NCBI GenBank assembly: GCA_016927475.1
Contig: JAFGMO010000005.1
Location: 16,128 to 80,127 of the forward strand
Direction of reading: 5' to 3'
Source of the DNA: Candidatus Aminicenantota bacterium
GTDB taxonomy: Bacteria > Acidobacteriota > Aminicenantia > Aminicenantales > Aminicenantaceae
Length of the DNA: 64,000 nt
A program made the translations under genes and the position numbers. Under the pieces are notes generated by a model that saw nothing but the letters and a program-made list of their open reading frames with translations, ran no database searches and was not told the DNA's origin. Below are positions 51,352-60,818 of this stretch, one piece after another. Within the stretch, counting starts at the first letter, position 1. The number at the start of each line of letters is the position of its first letter.

Positions 51352-53856
51352 ATGACGATAAAGTGCTCCAAGTGCAGCACTGAGAATCCCAAAACCCAAA
51401 AATTTTGCGGTACGTGCGGTGCACCTCTTCGATCTGAAGAGGCCGTTTCCATAACCAAAACAATGGAAACGCCGCCGGAGGAGCTGGCCACGGGTGTTTC
51501 TTTCGCCGGCCGCTACCAGGTCATCGAAGAGCTGGGAAAAGGGGGGATGGGCAATGTCTACAAGGCTTATGATACGGAGATTAAAGAAAAGGTCGCCCTA
51601 AAACTCCTGAAAAAGGAAGTTTCTTCCGACGCCAAAACGATCGAAAGATTCAGGAACGAGATTCGCCTGGCCCGGAAAATTTCTCATAAGAACGTCGGCC
51701 GTATGTTCGACCTGGGCAAAGAGGAAGACCGTTATTTCATTACTATGGAATATGTGGACGGTCAGGATTTGAAAGGGTTGATCAGGCAGTCGGACCATTT
51801 AGCCGTGGATACCGCGGTCAAAATCGCCCGCCAGGTCTGCGAGGGATTAGCCGAAGCCCACCGGATGGGAGTGGTCCATCGTGATCTGAAACCAGGGAAC
51901 ATCATGGTCGACCGTGAAGGCAATGCCCGCGTGTTGGATTTCGGCATAGCCCGCTCCACTAAAGAAAAAAGCGGTGAGCTGACCGGGGAAGGGATCATGA
52001 TCGGAACTCCGGTCTATATGTCTCCCGAACAAGCGGAAGCCAAAGAAGCGGATGAACGTTCGGATATCTATTCCTTGGGCGTCATCCTTTATGAGATGCT
52101 GACCGGCCGGTTTCCCTATGAAGGGGATACATCCCTTATCATCGCCATGAAACACAAAGGGGAAAAGCCCAACGATCCCCGGGAGTTTAATTCTCAAATA
52201 CCTGAGAGTCTGAGCCGGTTGATCTTCAAATGCCTGGAAAGAGATAAAAAAAACCGGTTTCAAAACAGCGAGGAAGTTTCCCGTGAGTTGTCCAAGATTG
52301 CGGATGAAATATTTACCGATGTGAGAACGGCAGCCGGGGTCAAACCCGTAGCGGAAAAAAGCCGAAAACGCAAGATAGCAGGGCCCGTGTTTTTCGGCGG
52401 CGGAGCGCTTCTGCTTATCGTTTTGGTTTTTCTGGCCGTTGTCTTTTTTCCCGGACGCCCGCAGGTCATCGATTCGATTGCCGTGCTTCCTTTTGAAAAT
52501 GAAAGCGGCGCCCAGGATACGGATTACCTCAGCAACGGCCTTACCGAAAGCCTCATCAACCGGCTCTCCAAGCTCAACGGGCTTAAAGTTATGGCCCGCT
52601 ACACTGTTTTTCGCTACAAGGGAAAAGACCTGGATCCCCGTGAGATTGGAAGGGAACTCGGAGTCAAGGCTGTTCTGACCGGAAGAATAAACCTTCGCCG
52701 GGAACTCCTGCACATCGGAGCCGAACTGGTCAACGTAGACGAAGGAAACCAGATCTGGGGAGAACGCTTTGAACGCAGCCCGACGGATGTTCTGAACATC
52801 GAAGAAAACATCGTCACGACCATCACCGAAAAGCTGCGACTAAGACTTTCTCAAGAAGAGCGGACTCATCTTTCCCGTTTTTATTCTCAGGATTCCAAGG
52901 CTTACAGCCTCTATTTGCAGGGCCGGCACTACATTTACGGGACCAGGGAAGAAATGAACAAGGCTATGAACCTGTTTCAGCAGGCCGTGGACCTGGACCC
53001 CGGTTTTGCCCTGGCTCATGCGGCCATCGCAGAGGCGCATACGGCTCAGGCCTACCTGACGACTAAAGCGCGGCGGGACGCCCTTCCCAAGGCCAAGGCC
53101 GCGCTGCAGCGGGCTTTGGAACTTGATGAAAACCTGGCCGAAGCCCACACCGCCGCCGGCGTCATCAAATTCCGCTTTGATTGGGACTGGCCGGAAGCGG
53201 AAAAAGAATTCAGGCTGGGCATTAAGCTCAATCCGGGAAGCAGTGATGCCCATAATGAGTACGGAATTTTTCTGATGTGCATGGGCCGGGTCGATGAGGG
53301 TTTGGTTCATGCCCAGAAAGCCTATGAGCTGGACCCTCTGGCCATAAGCCCTGCCCACTGGGTGGCCGTGGCGCTCATGTCCAAATTTGAGTTCGAGGCC
53401 GGGGATAAAGCTTTGAAAAAACTTATTGAGTTTCATCCCAACTGGTATTGGGGTTATGTCAAAATGGCCGCAAACTATGTTTTTATGGAAGATTTTCCCA
53501 GGGCCATTGAGGCGGCCGATAAAGCCGAAGAAATGATCAAAGGAAGGGACAATCCCCTGTCCCGGTCCTGGCTGTGCTTTGTCTATGCCAGGTGTGGAGA
53601 GATCCGGCGTGCGGAGGACACTCTTCAAAGAATCAAAAGAATGGAACAAAGAAGATATATCGATCCCTGGGTATATGTTGAGATGTGCACCCCCTTGGGG
53701 AGAATAGAAGAGGCGCTTGATGCCCTGGAAAAAGCCTATGAGGAAGGATCGCCCAACATCATTTATCTGAAAATCTACTTCATTTTGGACCGGTTAAGAG
53801 AAATAAGCAACGAGCCAAGATATAAGAAGATTCTGGCGCTTCTAAACTTTAGCTAA
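51352..53856 (+). CDS. Membrane Ser/Thr protein kinase with zinc ribbon, FlgO/TolB-like domain and TPRs
   Basis: The 834-residue protein starts with a zinc ribbon (CSKC at residues 5-8, CGTC at 19-22), followed by a Hanks-type kinase: ELGKGGMGNVYK (about 60), VALKLLKK, HRDLKPGNIM (about 176), DFGIAR and APE-type SPEQAEA. A membrane segment lies near 345-367. Then comes SIAVLPFENESGAQDTDYLS and a domain like the FlgO/TolB N-terminal fold, and finally TPR repeats (AMNLFQQAVDLDPGFALAHA, AKAALQRALELDENLAEAHT). This is a receptor-like signalling protein of unknown ligand. The TAA stop is the first triplet of a repeat shared with the convergent HAD gene. Confidence 0.9.
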   Translation: MTIKCSKCSTENPKTQKFCGTCGAPLRSEEAVSITKTMETPPEELATGVSFAGRYQVIEELGKGGMGNVYKAYDTEIKEKVALKLLKKEVSSDAKTIERFRNEIRLARKISHKNVGRMFDLGKEEDRYFITMEYVDGQDLKGLIRQSDHLAVDTAVKIARQVCEGLAEAHRMGVVHRDLKPGNIMVDREGNARVLDFGIARSTKEKSGELTGEGIMIGTPVYMSPEQAEAKEADERSDIYSLGVILYEMLTGRFPYEGDTSLIIAMKHKGEKPNDPREFNSQIPESLSRLIFKCLERDKKNRFQNSEEVSRELSKIADEIFTDVRTAAGVKPVAEKSRKRKIAGPVFFGGGALLLIVLVFLAVVFFPGRPQVIDSIAVLPFENESGAQDTDYLSNGLTESLINRLSKLNGLKVMARYTVFRYKGKDLDPREIGRELGVKAVLTGRINLRRELLHIGAELVNVDEGNQIWGERFERSPTDVLNIEENIVTTITEKLRLRLSQEERTHLSRFYSQDSKAYSLYLQGRHYIYGTREEMNKAMNLFQQAVDLDPGFALAHAAIAEAHTAQAYLTTKARRDALPKAKAALQRALELDENLAEAHTAAGVIKFRFDWDWPEAEKEFRLGIKLNPGSSDAHNEYGIFLMCMGRVDEGLVHAQKAYELDPLAISPAHWVAVALMSKFEFEAGDKALKKLIEFHPNWYWGYVKMAANYVFMEDFPRAIEAADKAEEMIKGRDNPLSRSWLCFVYARCGEIRRAEDTLQRIKRMEQRRYIDPWVYVEMCTPLGRIEEALDALEKAYEEGSPNIIYLKIYFILDRLREISNEPRYKKILALLNFS

Positions 53857-53894
53857 CCTATGAGGCCATATCGGCTCGTGAATAGGGCGGGTTA
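53854..53894. repeat. Structured repeat copy I, 41 bp, joining two stop codons
   Basis: TAACC at 53854-53858 and GGTTA at 53890-53894 are the ends of a short element that also contains GGCTCGTGAATA, the 3' end of the full copies. The left TAA is the stop of the kinase gene and the right TTA is the stop (TAA on the minus strand) of the HAD gene, so both convergent genes end exactly on it. It probably works as a two-way terminator. Confidence 0.65.
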
Positions 53895-54701
53895 TTCGAT
53901 TATTTCTGCCAGATGCCCCACGTTTTCGACGGTAAGGGCGGGGGGATCCTTCAGTTTTTCGATATCCCGCCGTTTCGTTTCCCCGCTCAGCACGCAGATG
54001 AAATCACATCCGAGGTTGTCGGCCAGTTTTTTGTCCGTGTACAAACGGTCACCCACCATAACCACCTCGTCGGCACTGACTCCATGGGATCGAAGAATGT
54101 GTTCGACCATTGCGGTGTGGGGTTTTCCGAAGATTTTAACCGGCGATATTCCCGTCGCTGACTTGAACATGGCCAGGAACGATCCGACATCCGGCACCGG
54201 CCCTTTAGGTGTCGGGCAGACGAAATCGGGATGGGTGGCAAGAAGCTCCGCTCCTTCCTGCAGCAACAGGGCGGCCCTTTTGATCTTTTCGTAATCCAGT
54301 TCCGTGTCGTATCCGAGGATGACATACCGGGGATTTGGCGATGCCGTTTCGAATCCCGCCTCGGCAAACATTTTAATCATGGATCGTGTGCCAACGATGT
54401 AGAGATTCGTCGTTTTCCGATTTTTAAGATAAGCGATAACACCGTCGGTGGAAAGAAGGATCCGTTCCGTTGTTGTTTTAATGCCCAAACCGGAAAGCTT
54501 TTCAACATAGTCCTGTTTGGAGCGGGAAGAGTTATTGGATAGAAAATAAAAAGCGATTCCCTTTTCTTCGAGGATGGACAGGGTTTTTCGAGCGCCCGGA
54601 AGGAGTCTGTCTCCCAGGTAAATGGTCCCGTCCAGGTCGAAAAAAAAGATTTTTTTGGTCTTGAGTGTTTTGTCGATTAAGGGAGAATTACCGGCTTTCA
54701 T
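53892..54701 (-). CDS. HAD-superfamily phosphatase, NagD-like (class IIA)
   Basis: The 269-residue protein has all HAD-IIA landmarks: the nucleophile FFFDLDGTIYLGD (Asp22, Asp24), FLSNNSSRSKQDY, the C2a cap region and VMVGDRLYTDKKLADNLGCD near the end. Family members hydrolyse small phosphoesters such as nucleoside monophosphates, p-nitrophenyl phosphate or glycerol phosphate; the substrate is not known. It converges on the kinase gene and shares a 41-bp repeat as its 3' boundary. Confidence 0.9.
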   Translation of the reverse strand: MKAGNSPLIDKTLKTKKIFFFDLDGTIYLGDRLLPGARKTLSILEEKGIAFYFLSNNSSRSKQDYVEKLSGLGIKTTTERILLSTDGVIAYLKNRKTTNLYIVGTRSMIKMFAEAGFETASPNPRYVILGYDTELDYEKIKRAALLLQEGAELLATHPDFVCPTPKGPVPDVGSFLAMFKSATGISPVKIFGKPHTAMVEHILRSHGVSADEVVMVGDRLYTDKKLADNLGCDFICVLSGETKRRDIEKLKDPPALTVENVGHLAEIIE

Positions 54702-54754
54702 GGGAGTGCTTTCTGAAATATTATAGGGAAAACGGGCCGCATGGACAATAACGT

Positions 54755-54783
54755 TTGTAATAGTTTTTCGAATTAACTACAAT
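54755..54783 (+). promoter_or_regulatory. mutS promoter giving a near-leaderless transcript
   Basis: TTGTAA (54755-54760), 17 bp, TACAAT (54778-54783). The expected start near 54790 leaves about three bases before the mutS ATG at 54793, and no Shine-Dalgarno sequence is present. Confidence 0.5.
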
Positions 54784-54792
54784 TCATTCGGA

Positions 54793-57420
54793 ATGAGCCC
54801 AAAAAATTCCTTGACCCCAATGATGGAACAGTACTTCCGCATCAAGGAAGACCATCAGGATGCCCTTCTCTTTTTCCGGCTTGGGGATTTTTACGAGATG
54901 TTCTACGAAGATGCCGAGAAGGCTTCTTCCGTTCTTGAGATCGCCCTAACCTCGCGGCAAAAGGTGCCCATGTGCGGTGTCCCCTATCATGCCGCCGAAT
55001 CCTACCTGGTTAAGCTGATCAAGCATGGTTTTAAAGTCGCCATCTGTGAACAGGTGGAGGACCCCAAGGCGGCCAAGGGAGTCGTCAAGAGGGATGTGGT
55101 CAAGGTTTTAACCCCCGGAACAGCGGTCGAATTGGATGCCGGAGGAACGAGGGAAAACATATACATTGCCGCCCTTCTTCCAGGCAAAGACGAATGGGGA
55201 TTGGCGGTTATTGATCTTGCTTCGGGACGAATCAATTGCAGCCAGCATATGGAGGGTGAAAAAAGGAACCTCGGTGACGATCTTTTTAAGATGTTTCCAA
55301 AGGAAGTGGTTTATCCTCAAGAAGAAGAAACCAGGATTCAAGAACTTCTGGTGAGGAATGATATATCCGCCATTCTGAAAAGCCCCATCGAGGATTGGGC
55401 CTTCGATCCAGCTCGATCAAAAAGCCAAATATTGAGACATTTTAAAGTGCGCTCTTTGGCCGGTCTTGGACTTGAGGGTAGGGACAAGGCTATTGGCGCT
55501 GCCGGGGGCCTTTTAACCTATCTGAAAAAACTCCGCCGGGATTCGCTTTCTCTTGTTCATAAGATTTCTTTCCGGGAAAGCGGCGGGCGGATGATTCTGG
55601 ATGCGGCGACCGTCAAGAATCTTGAGCTGGTGCGCAATTTGCGGGATGGACGCCGGGACGGCTCTTTCCTGGATATTATCGATTTCAGCGTAACGGCCGT
55701 GGGGGCAAGGTTGTTGAGAAGCTGGCTTCTTCAACCTTTGTTGCACTGCGAATCCATTGAAGCCAGGCTCGATACCGTTGAAGAACTGGCCGGAAAAACC
55801 ATGGAGAGGCATCAGCTTCGGGAGTCCCTTGCGGATATGCGCGACCTGGAAAGGCTGACGGGAAAAATTTCACTGGCCGCAGCCCATCCGCGGGATTGTG
55901 TCTCCCTGAAAAAATCTCTTCGGATTCTTCCCGGTTTGCGGACGCAGCTTACAAAGCTTAAATCAACGGCCTTTAAAAAAATGGCCGGGGAATGGGATAA
56001 CCTCGAGGATATTGCCGACCTGGTCGATAAAGCCATTCTGGAAGAGCCGGCCTTTCTTTTGACTGAGGGAAGAATCATCAAGGACGGTTATAACACCGAA
56101 TTGGATGACCTGAGGGAGATCAGCCGTTCAGGAAAAACTTTCATCACGAACTTGGAAAAAAAAGAGAAGCAAAGGACAGGTATTACTTCGCTTAAAGTCC
56201 GCTATAACAAGGTCTTCGGTTATTACATCGAAGTTACCAAGCCTAATCTTTCCCAGGTCCCGCCCGATTATATGCGCAAGCAAACGTTGGTCAATTCGGA
56301 GCGTTTTATCACGCCGGAGCTTAAGGAGTATGAGGAAAAAGTACTCAATGCGGAGGAGAAAATCGGTGATCTGGAATACAGTCTGTTTCTTGAAGTCCGG
56401 GATAAAATCGCCGGCGAAACATCAAGACTGTTGAGGATGGCCGGTGAAGTGGCTCACTGTGATGTTTATTCCGCCCTGGCTGAGTTGGCCGTGCGGCGCG
56501 GTTATTTTCGCCCCCGTATCGGGCCGGGGAATAAGATCCACATTCAGGAAGGACGCCATCCGGTCATTGAAATGACTCAATCCGAACCTTTCATTCCCAA
56601 CGATACCTATCTTGATGCGGATGAGGATCAGATCCTGATCATTACCGGGCCTAACATGGGCGGAAAATCGACCTATCTGCGTCAGGTAGCCCTGATCTGC
56701 ATCCTGGCCCAGATGGGATCTTTCGTCCCTGCAAAAAAAGCTGAAATCGGCCTCGTTGACAGGATATTCACCCGGATCGGGGCCATGGACTTTCTCAGTA
56801 TAGGGCAGTCGACGTTTATGGTCGAGATGATCGAGACGGCTAATATTCTGAATAACACCACCCCCAAAAGCCTGATACTCCTGGATGAGGTGGGCCGGGG
56901 GACAAGCACTTTTGATGGTTTGAGCATCGCCTGGGCTGTGGCCGAGTTCCTGCATGAGAATGAAGAAGCCAGGCCGAAAACTCTGTTTGCCACGCACTAC
57001 CATGAGCTGACAGAATTGGCTCTTACCTTGAAAAGAATCAAAAACTACCATGTTTCGGTCAAGGAACGTAAAGATGATATTATTTTCCTACGTAAGATCC
57101 TTCCCGGTCCCTCGGACCAGAGCTACGGCATTCATGTGGCCAAACTGGCAGGGGTTCCTCAAAATGTCGTCTCCCGCGCACGGGAAATTCTTTTTAACCT
57201 GGAGAAAAAAGAACTGGATGGTTCCGGACGTCCCCGGATCGCTTATCGTTCCTCAGCCGGCGAACATCAAAAGAACCAGCTTTTTCTTTTTCAGGAAGAT
57301 AGAGATCAAAGTATCTTGAAAGAAATACGCGCAGAGTTGGAAAAATGCGACATCAACAGCATGTCTCCCCTTGAAGCTCTCAATTTTTTAAACAAGCTTC
57401 GCAAAAAAATAAAGGTCTAA
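54793..57420 (+). CDS. mutS: DNA mismatch repair protein MutS
   Basis: MutS recognises mismatches and starts repair. The 875 residues have the N-terminal mismatch-binding domain with FYEMFYEDAEKAS and the Phe-x-Glu motif region, connector and clamp domains, and the ATPase with Walker A GPNMGGKST (near 620), IFTRIGAMDFLSIGQSTFMV, LDEVGRGTSTFDGLSIAWA and FATHYHELTELA. The C-terminal dimer helix is present. The ATG lies almost directly after its promoter, without a ribosome binding site. It is followed by a divergent small gene and clpB. Confidence 0.97.
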   Translation: MSPKNSLTPMMEQYFRIKEDHQDALLFFRLGDFYEMFYEDAEKASSVLEIALTSRQKVPMCGVPYHAAESYLVKLIKHGFKVAICEQVEDPKAAKGVVKRDVVKVLTPGTAVELDAGGTRENIYIAALLPGKDEWGLAVIDLASGRINCSQHMEGEKRNLGDDLFKMFPKEVVYPQEEETRIQELLVRNDISAILKSPIEDWAFDPARSKSQILRHFKVRSLAGLGLEGRDKAIGAAGGLLTYLKKLRRDSLSLVHKISFRESGGRMILDAATVKNLELVRNLRDGRRDGSFLDIIDFSVTAVGARLLRSWLLQPLLHCESIEARLDTVEELAGKTMERHQLRESLADMRDLERLTGKISLAAAHPRDCVSLKKSLRILPGLRTQLTKLKSTAFKKMAGEWDNLEDIADLVDKAILEEPAFLLTEGRIIKDGYNTELDDLREISRSGKTFITNLEKKEKQRTGITSLKVRYNKVFGYYIEVTKPNLSQVPPDYMRKQTLVNSERFITPELKEYEEKVLNAEEKIGDLEYSLFLEVRDKIAGETSRLLRMAGEVAHCDVYSALAELAVRRGYFRPRIGPGNKIHIQEGRHPVIEMTQSEPFIPNDTYLDADEDQILIITGPNMGGKSTYLRQVALICILAQMGSFVPAKKAEIGLVDRIFTRIGAMDFLSIGQSTFMVEMIETANILNNTTPKSLILLDEVGRGTSTFDGLSIAWAVAEFLHENEEARPKTLFATHYHELTELALTLKRIKNYHVSVKERKDDIIFLRKILPGPSDQSYGIHVAKLAGVPQNVVSRAREILFNLEKKELDGSGRPRIAYRSSAGEHQKNQLFLFQEDRDQSILKEIRAELEKCDINSMSPLEALNFLNKLRKKIKV

Positions 57421-57508
57421 AGACCCAGAAGGCGGCCTTGGCAGATATTTTTTGCCTTTGGGCAGGAGGGGGGATTAGGATGTGGGTTTAAGAGGATGTG
57501 GATTCGGA

Positions 57509-57832
57509 CTAAAAATCTTCAGATTCGCTTAAATCTTCCGTGCTTTCGTCCTCGTCAAAGGCGTCATCAAAAGAACGGTCCTCATCATAGGGGGCATCAC
57601 CTGTTTCTTCTTTTCTCGTTTCCAAAGCCATATTGAGCTCTTCCCTGTCCTCGAATCTTCTTAGGAAATTTGAGGCCGTGTCGCTGTAACAGAGTTCCAG
57701 ATAATCTTCGTCGATTTTACAGAAAACAGACATGGTGTGTCCCGTTTGAAGGTTTCCCACTGTTTCAATTACTTCGGCCGTCTTTTTGATGGCGTCCAAT
57801 GTTATCCAACTGAGTATTTCTATTTCTTCCAT
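57509..57832 (-). CDS. Small acidic protein of unknown function
   Basis: I do not recognise this 107-residue protein. The N-terminal half (EEIEILSWITLDAIKKTAEV, CKIDEDYLELCYS) looks like a small mixed fold, while the last 35 residues are very acidic and probably unfolded (DEDRSFDDAFDEDESTEDLS). It could be an adaptor or a nucleic-acid mimic, but nothing shows this. It has a consensus promoter (57850-57877) only about 18 bp from its start and is divergent from clpB. It could also be a conserved partner of the chaperone gene. Confidence 0.5.
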   Translation of the reverse strand: MEEIEILSWITLDAIKKTAEVIETVGNLQTGHTMSVFCKIDEDYLELCYSDTASNFLRRFEDREELNMALETRKEETGDAPYDEDRSFDDAFDEDESTEDLSESEDF

Positions 57833-57849
57833 AACTTCACTCTAATGAA

Positions 57850-57877
57850 AAAATATCAATTTTTCAAGAATTGTCAA
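57850..57877 (-). promoter_or_regulatory. Promoter of the small acidic protein
   Basis: On the minus strand TTGACA (57872-57877), 16 bp, TATTTT (57850-57855). The expected start is about 11 nt before the ATG at 57832. Confidence 0.5.
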
Positions 57878-57952
57878 GTTATAATCTCAGATTGAAGACA
57901 TTATTTTTTCAAAGACACGAAAAAAAAGGATATATGAATCATTCCGAAAACC

Positions 57953-57982
57953 TTGACAGCTCATGGTTTGAATCTTTACATT
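57953..57982 (+). promoter_or_regulatory. Probable clpB promoter
   Basis: TTGACA (57953-57958), 18 bp, TACATT (57977-57982), four of six -10 bases, followed by GGGAG and the clpB ATG at 57999. No CIRCE or sigma-32 consensus is evident. Confidence 0.4.
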
Positions 57983-57998
57983 AAGATGGGAGTTAAGA

Positions 57999-60581
57999 AT
58001 GAAAACGGAAAAATTCACCGTTATGTCCGAGGAAGCCTTTCAAATGGCCCTTTCCCTCGCGGAAGAATTGGGGCATCCGGAAGTTAAGCCGGAACACCTT
58101 CTCCAAGCTTTTCTCAACCAGAGGGAGAATATTGTACTGGCCTTGCTGGCAAAGATCGGCGTGAACGCCGCCAGGATCAAAGCTGACATCGAAGATTTGC
58201 TCGGAGGATTGCCCACCGTCAAAGGGGAAGGGCGTACCGTACTTTCTTCGGTGTTGTCAAAAATGATAAACCTTGCCGGAAAAGAGGCCCAAAAGTTTAA
58301 GGATGAGTACATCTCCACCGAACATCTTTTCCTGGCCATTCTCAAAGAAGGTACAACAGATGCCGCCCGGATTTTAAAAGAAAACGGTGTGACGGAAGAT
58401 GCTGTTTTAAAGGCGCTTTTATCCATTAGGGGGACGCAGCGAGTTACCGACCCGGAACCCGAAGGGAAATATCAGGTGCTGGAGCGGTATGCGCGTGATA
58501 TCACGGCCCTGGCCTCGCAAGGAAAGCTCGACCCGGTCATCGGACGGGAGGATGAAATTCGAAGGGTAATCCAGGTCCTGTCTAGGAGGACGAAGAACAA
58601 TCCGGTGCTTATCGGGGAAGCCGGAGTGGGAAAAACGGCTGTTGTCGAAGGCTTGGCCCAGCGTATTGCCGATGGTGATGTGCCCCAATCCCTGCATAAC
58701 AAACGGCTCATCGCTCTGGATATCGGCACCCTGATTGCCGGGGCCAAATACAGGGGGGAATTTGAGGATAGGTTGAAAGCCGTTCTTAAGGAAATCAAGG
58801 AAGCCGAAGGTGAAATTGTCCTTTTTATCGATGAGTTGCATACCATCATCGGAGCCGGAGCGGCCGAGGGGGCGGTTGACGCCTCCAATATGCTCAAGCC
58901 TCCTCTCGCCCGGGGCGAGCTTCGATGTATCGGGGCTACGACTCTCAATGAGTATAAAAAATACATCGAAAAGGATGCCGCCCTGGAAAGACGTTTCCAG
59001 CAGGTATACATCGGGGAGCCTTCCGTAGAAGAGACGATTTCCATTCTCCGGGGTTTAAAGGAAAAGTATGAAGTTCATCATGGAGTCAAGATCAAAGATT
59101 CGGCACTTGTCGCAGCCGCAACGCTTTCCGACCGGTACATCACGGCGAGGTTTCTTCCCGATAAAGCCATTGATCTGATCGACGAGGCCGCTTCCCGCAT
59201 CCGTATCGAGATCGACAGCATGCCGGAAGAGATCGACGAGCTGGAAAGAAATATCACCAGGATTGAGGTTGAGCGGCAGGCCCTCAAAAAAGAAAAGGAT
59301 AAAGCTTCAAAGGAAAGATGGGAAAAATTGGGCCAGGAGCTGGCCGATCTTAAAGAAAAAAGAGATGTTTTGCGAGCCCGATGGCAGAAGGAAAAAGATC
59401 TTATCGACAGAATAAACTCCCTGAAAGAACAGGCTGATGCCTTAAAGGTCGAAGAACAAAAGGCGGAACGTCAGGGAAATCTGGAAAAAGTAGCTGAAAT
59501 CCGTTACGGCAAGCTGGTAGAGAACGAAAAACAAGTCAAGGAGATTTCGGCGGAGTTGGATAAGCTGCAGAGCGAAGAGAAGATGCTTAAAGAAGAAGTG
59601 TCTGATGAGGATGTCGCCGAGATCGTTTCCCGATGGACAGGCATTCCGGTTTCCAAGATGATGGAAGGTGATATTGAGCGCCTTGTTCAAATGGAAGAAG
59701 AGCTTTCCAAAAGAGTCGTCGGCCAGGACCATGCCCTTCAGGCTGTTTCCGATACCATCCGCCGGGCCCGGGCAGGGATTCAGGATGCCTCGCGCCCTCT
59801 GGGTTCCTTCATTTTTATCGGTCCAACAGGTGTGGGGAAAACGGAATTAGCCCGCGCGCTGGCTGAATTTTTATTTGATGATGAGAGAGCTATGGTCAGA
59901 CTGGACATGTCTGAGTACATGGAAAAACATACCGTAGCCCGGTTGATCGGTGCACCTCCCGGATATATCGGGTTTGAAGAGGGCGGACAGTTGACCGAAG
60001 CCGTAAAGCGGCGTCCTTATTCCATCGTTCTCCTGGATGAGATTGAAAAAGCCCATCCCGATGTGTTCAATGTTCTTCTCCAGATCCTGGATGATGGCCG
60101 GTTGACAGACGGCAAGGGCCGGACCGTGGATTTTAAAAACACAATCATCATCATGACTTCCAACCTGGGCAGCCAGGTTATCAAGGATTTTAGCCGGGAT
60201 GAAGAGAAGGTGGAGAAGGAAATAAAAGCCGTTCTGGAAGAGCATTTCAGGCCGGAATTTCTCAATCGTGTTGATGAGGTCATTATCTTCAAAGCTCTTT
60301 CTCCTGAGTCCCTTTTGGCGATTGTTGATATCCAGATCAAAAAACTGAGGCTTCGATTGAGTGAAAAGCGGATGTTCCTTGAGTTAACCGAGGGAGCCAA
60401 AAAATTGCTGGCGGAGAGGGGTTTCGACCCGGTCTATGGTGCCCGTCCTTTAAAGCGAATCCTTCAAAAAGACGTCCAAAATCCCTTGGCCATGAAGATT
60501 CTTGAGGGGGAGGTCAAGGAAGGGGATAAAATTTGTGTGGACGCCGATGACCAAAACAATATTATTTTTAAAAAGAAATAA
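57999..60581 (+). CDS. clpB: ATP-dependent disaggregase ClpB
   Basis: ClpB dissolves protein aggregates with DnaK. The 860 residues contain the N-domain, the first AAA module with GEAGVGKT (near 205), the long M-domain coiled coil (about 410-530, with the [16 protein letters not shown] start) and the second AAA module with [19 protein letters not shown] (near 607) and [14 protein letters not shown]. The C-terminal arginine finger region and [13 protein letters not shown] are intact. It has its own promoter and is followed 15 bp later by the NifU-type gene. Confidence 0.96.
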   Translation: MKTEKFTVMSEEAFQMALSLAEELGHPEVKPEHLLQAFLNQRENIVLALLAKIGVNAARIKADIEDLLGGLPTVKGEGRTVLSSVLSKMINLAGKEAQKFKDEYISTEHLFLAILKEGTTDAARILKENGVTEDAVLKALLSIRGTQRVTDPEPEGKYQVLERYARDITALASQGKLDPVIGREDEIRRVIQVLSRRTKNNPVLIGEAGVGKTAVVEGLAQRIADGDVPQSLHNKRLIALDIGTLIAGAKYRGEFEDRLKAVLKEIKEAEGEIVLFIDELHTIIGAGAAEGAVDASNMLKPPLARGELRCIGATTLNEYKKYIEKDAALERRFQQVYIGEPSVEETISILRGLKEKYEVHHGVKIKDSALVAAATLSDRYITARFLPDKAIDLIDEAASRIRIEIDSMPEEIDELERNITRIEVERQALKKEKDKASKERWEKLGQELADLKEKRDVLRARWQKEKDLIDRINSLKEQADALKVEEQKAERQGNLEKVAEIRYGKLVENEKQVKEISAELDKLQSEEKMLKEEVSDEDVAEIVSRWTGIPVSKMMEGDIERLVQMEEELSKRVVGQDHALQAVSDTIRRARAGIQDASRPLGSFIFIGPTGVGKTELARALAEFLFDDERAMVRLDMSEYMEKHTVARLIGAPPGYIGFEEGGQLTEAVKRRPYSIVLLDEIEKAHPDVFNVLLQILDDGRLTDGKGRTVDFKNTIIIMTSNLGSQVIKDFSRDEEKVEKEIKAVLEEHFRPEFLNRVDEVIIFKALSPESLLAIVDIQIKKLRLRLSEKRMFLELTEGAKKLLAERGFDPVYGARPLKRILQKDVQNPLAMKILEGEVKEGDKICVDADDQNNIIFKKK

Positions 60582-60596
60582 CCTGGGAGGGATGGA

Positions 60597-60818
60597 ATGC
60601 AAAAAGACGTCGAGAAGGCCGTTGAAGAACTCCGTCCCCATCTTCAAGCTGACGGGGGGGACCTGGAGCTCGTTGAAGTGACCGCAGCCGGGATTGTTAA
60701 AATCAGGATGTTGGGCGCCTGCGAGGGATGCCCCATGCGCGAAATGACGTTGAAGCAGGGAATCACCCGTTTTATCAAGAAAAAAGTGCCGGGAGTTATT
60801 AAGGTCGAGGCCATCTAG
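60597..60818 (+). CDS. Nfu-type iron-sulfur cluster carrier (NifU C-terminal domain)
   Basis: The 73-residue protein is a minimal NifU C-terminal domain that holds and delivers a 4Fe-4S cluster. LQADGGDLELVEV and the cluster-binding GACEGCPMREMTLKQG (CxxC) are intact. It follows clpB by 15 bp with GGGAGG before its start, so both genes are probably on one transcript. Its TAG stop at 60816-60818 is the first triplet of the full structured repeat copy J, whose 3' arm ends in CTA to pair with it. Confidence 0.92.
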   Translation: MQKDVEKAVEELRPHLQADGGDLELVEVTAAGIVKIRMLGACEGCPMREMTLKQGITRFIKKKVPGVIKVEAI

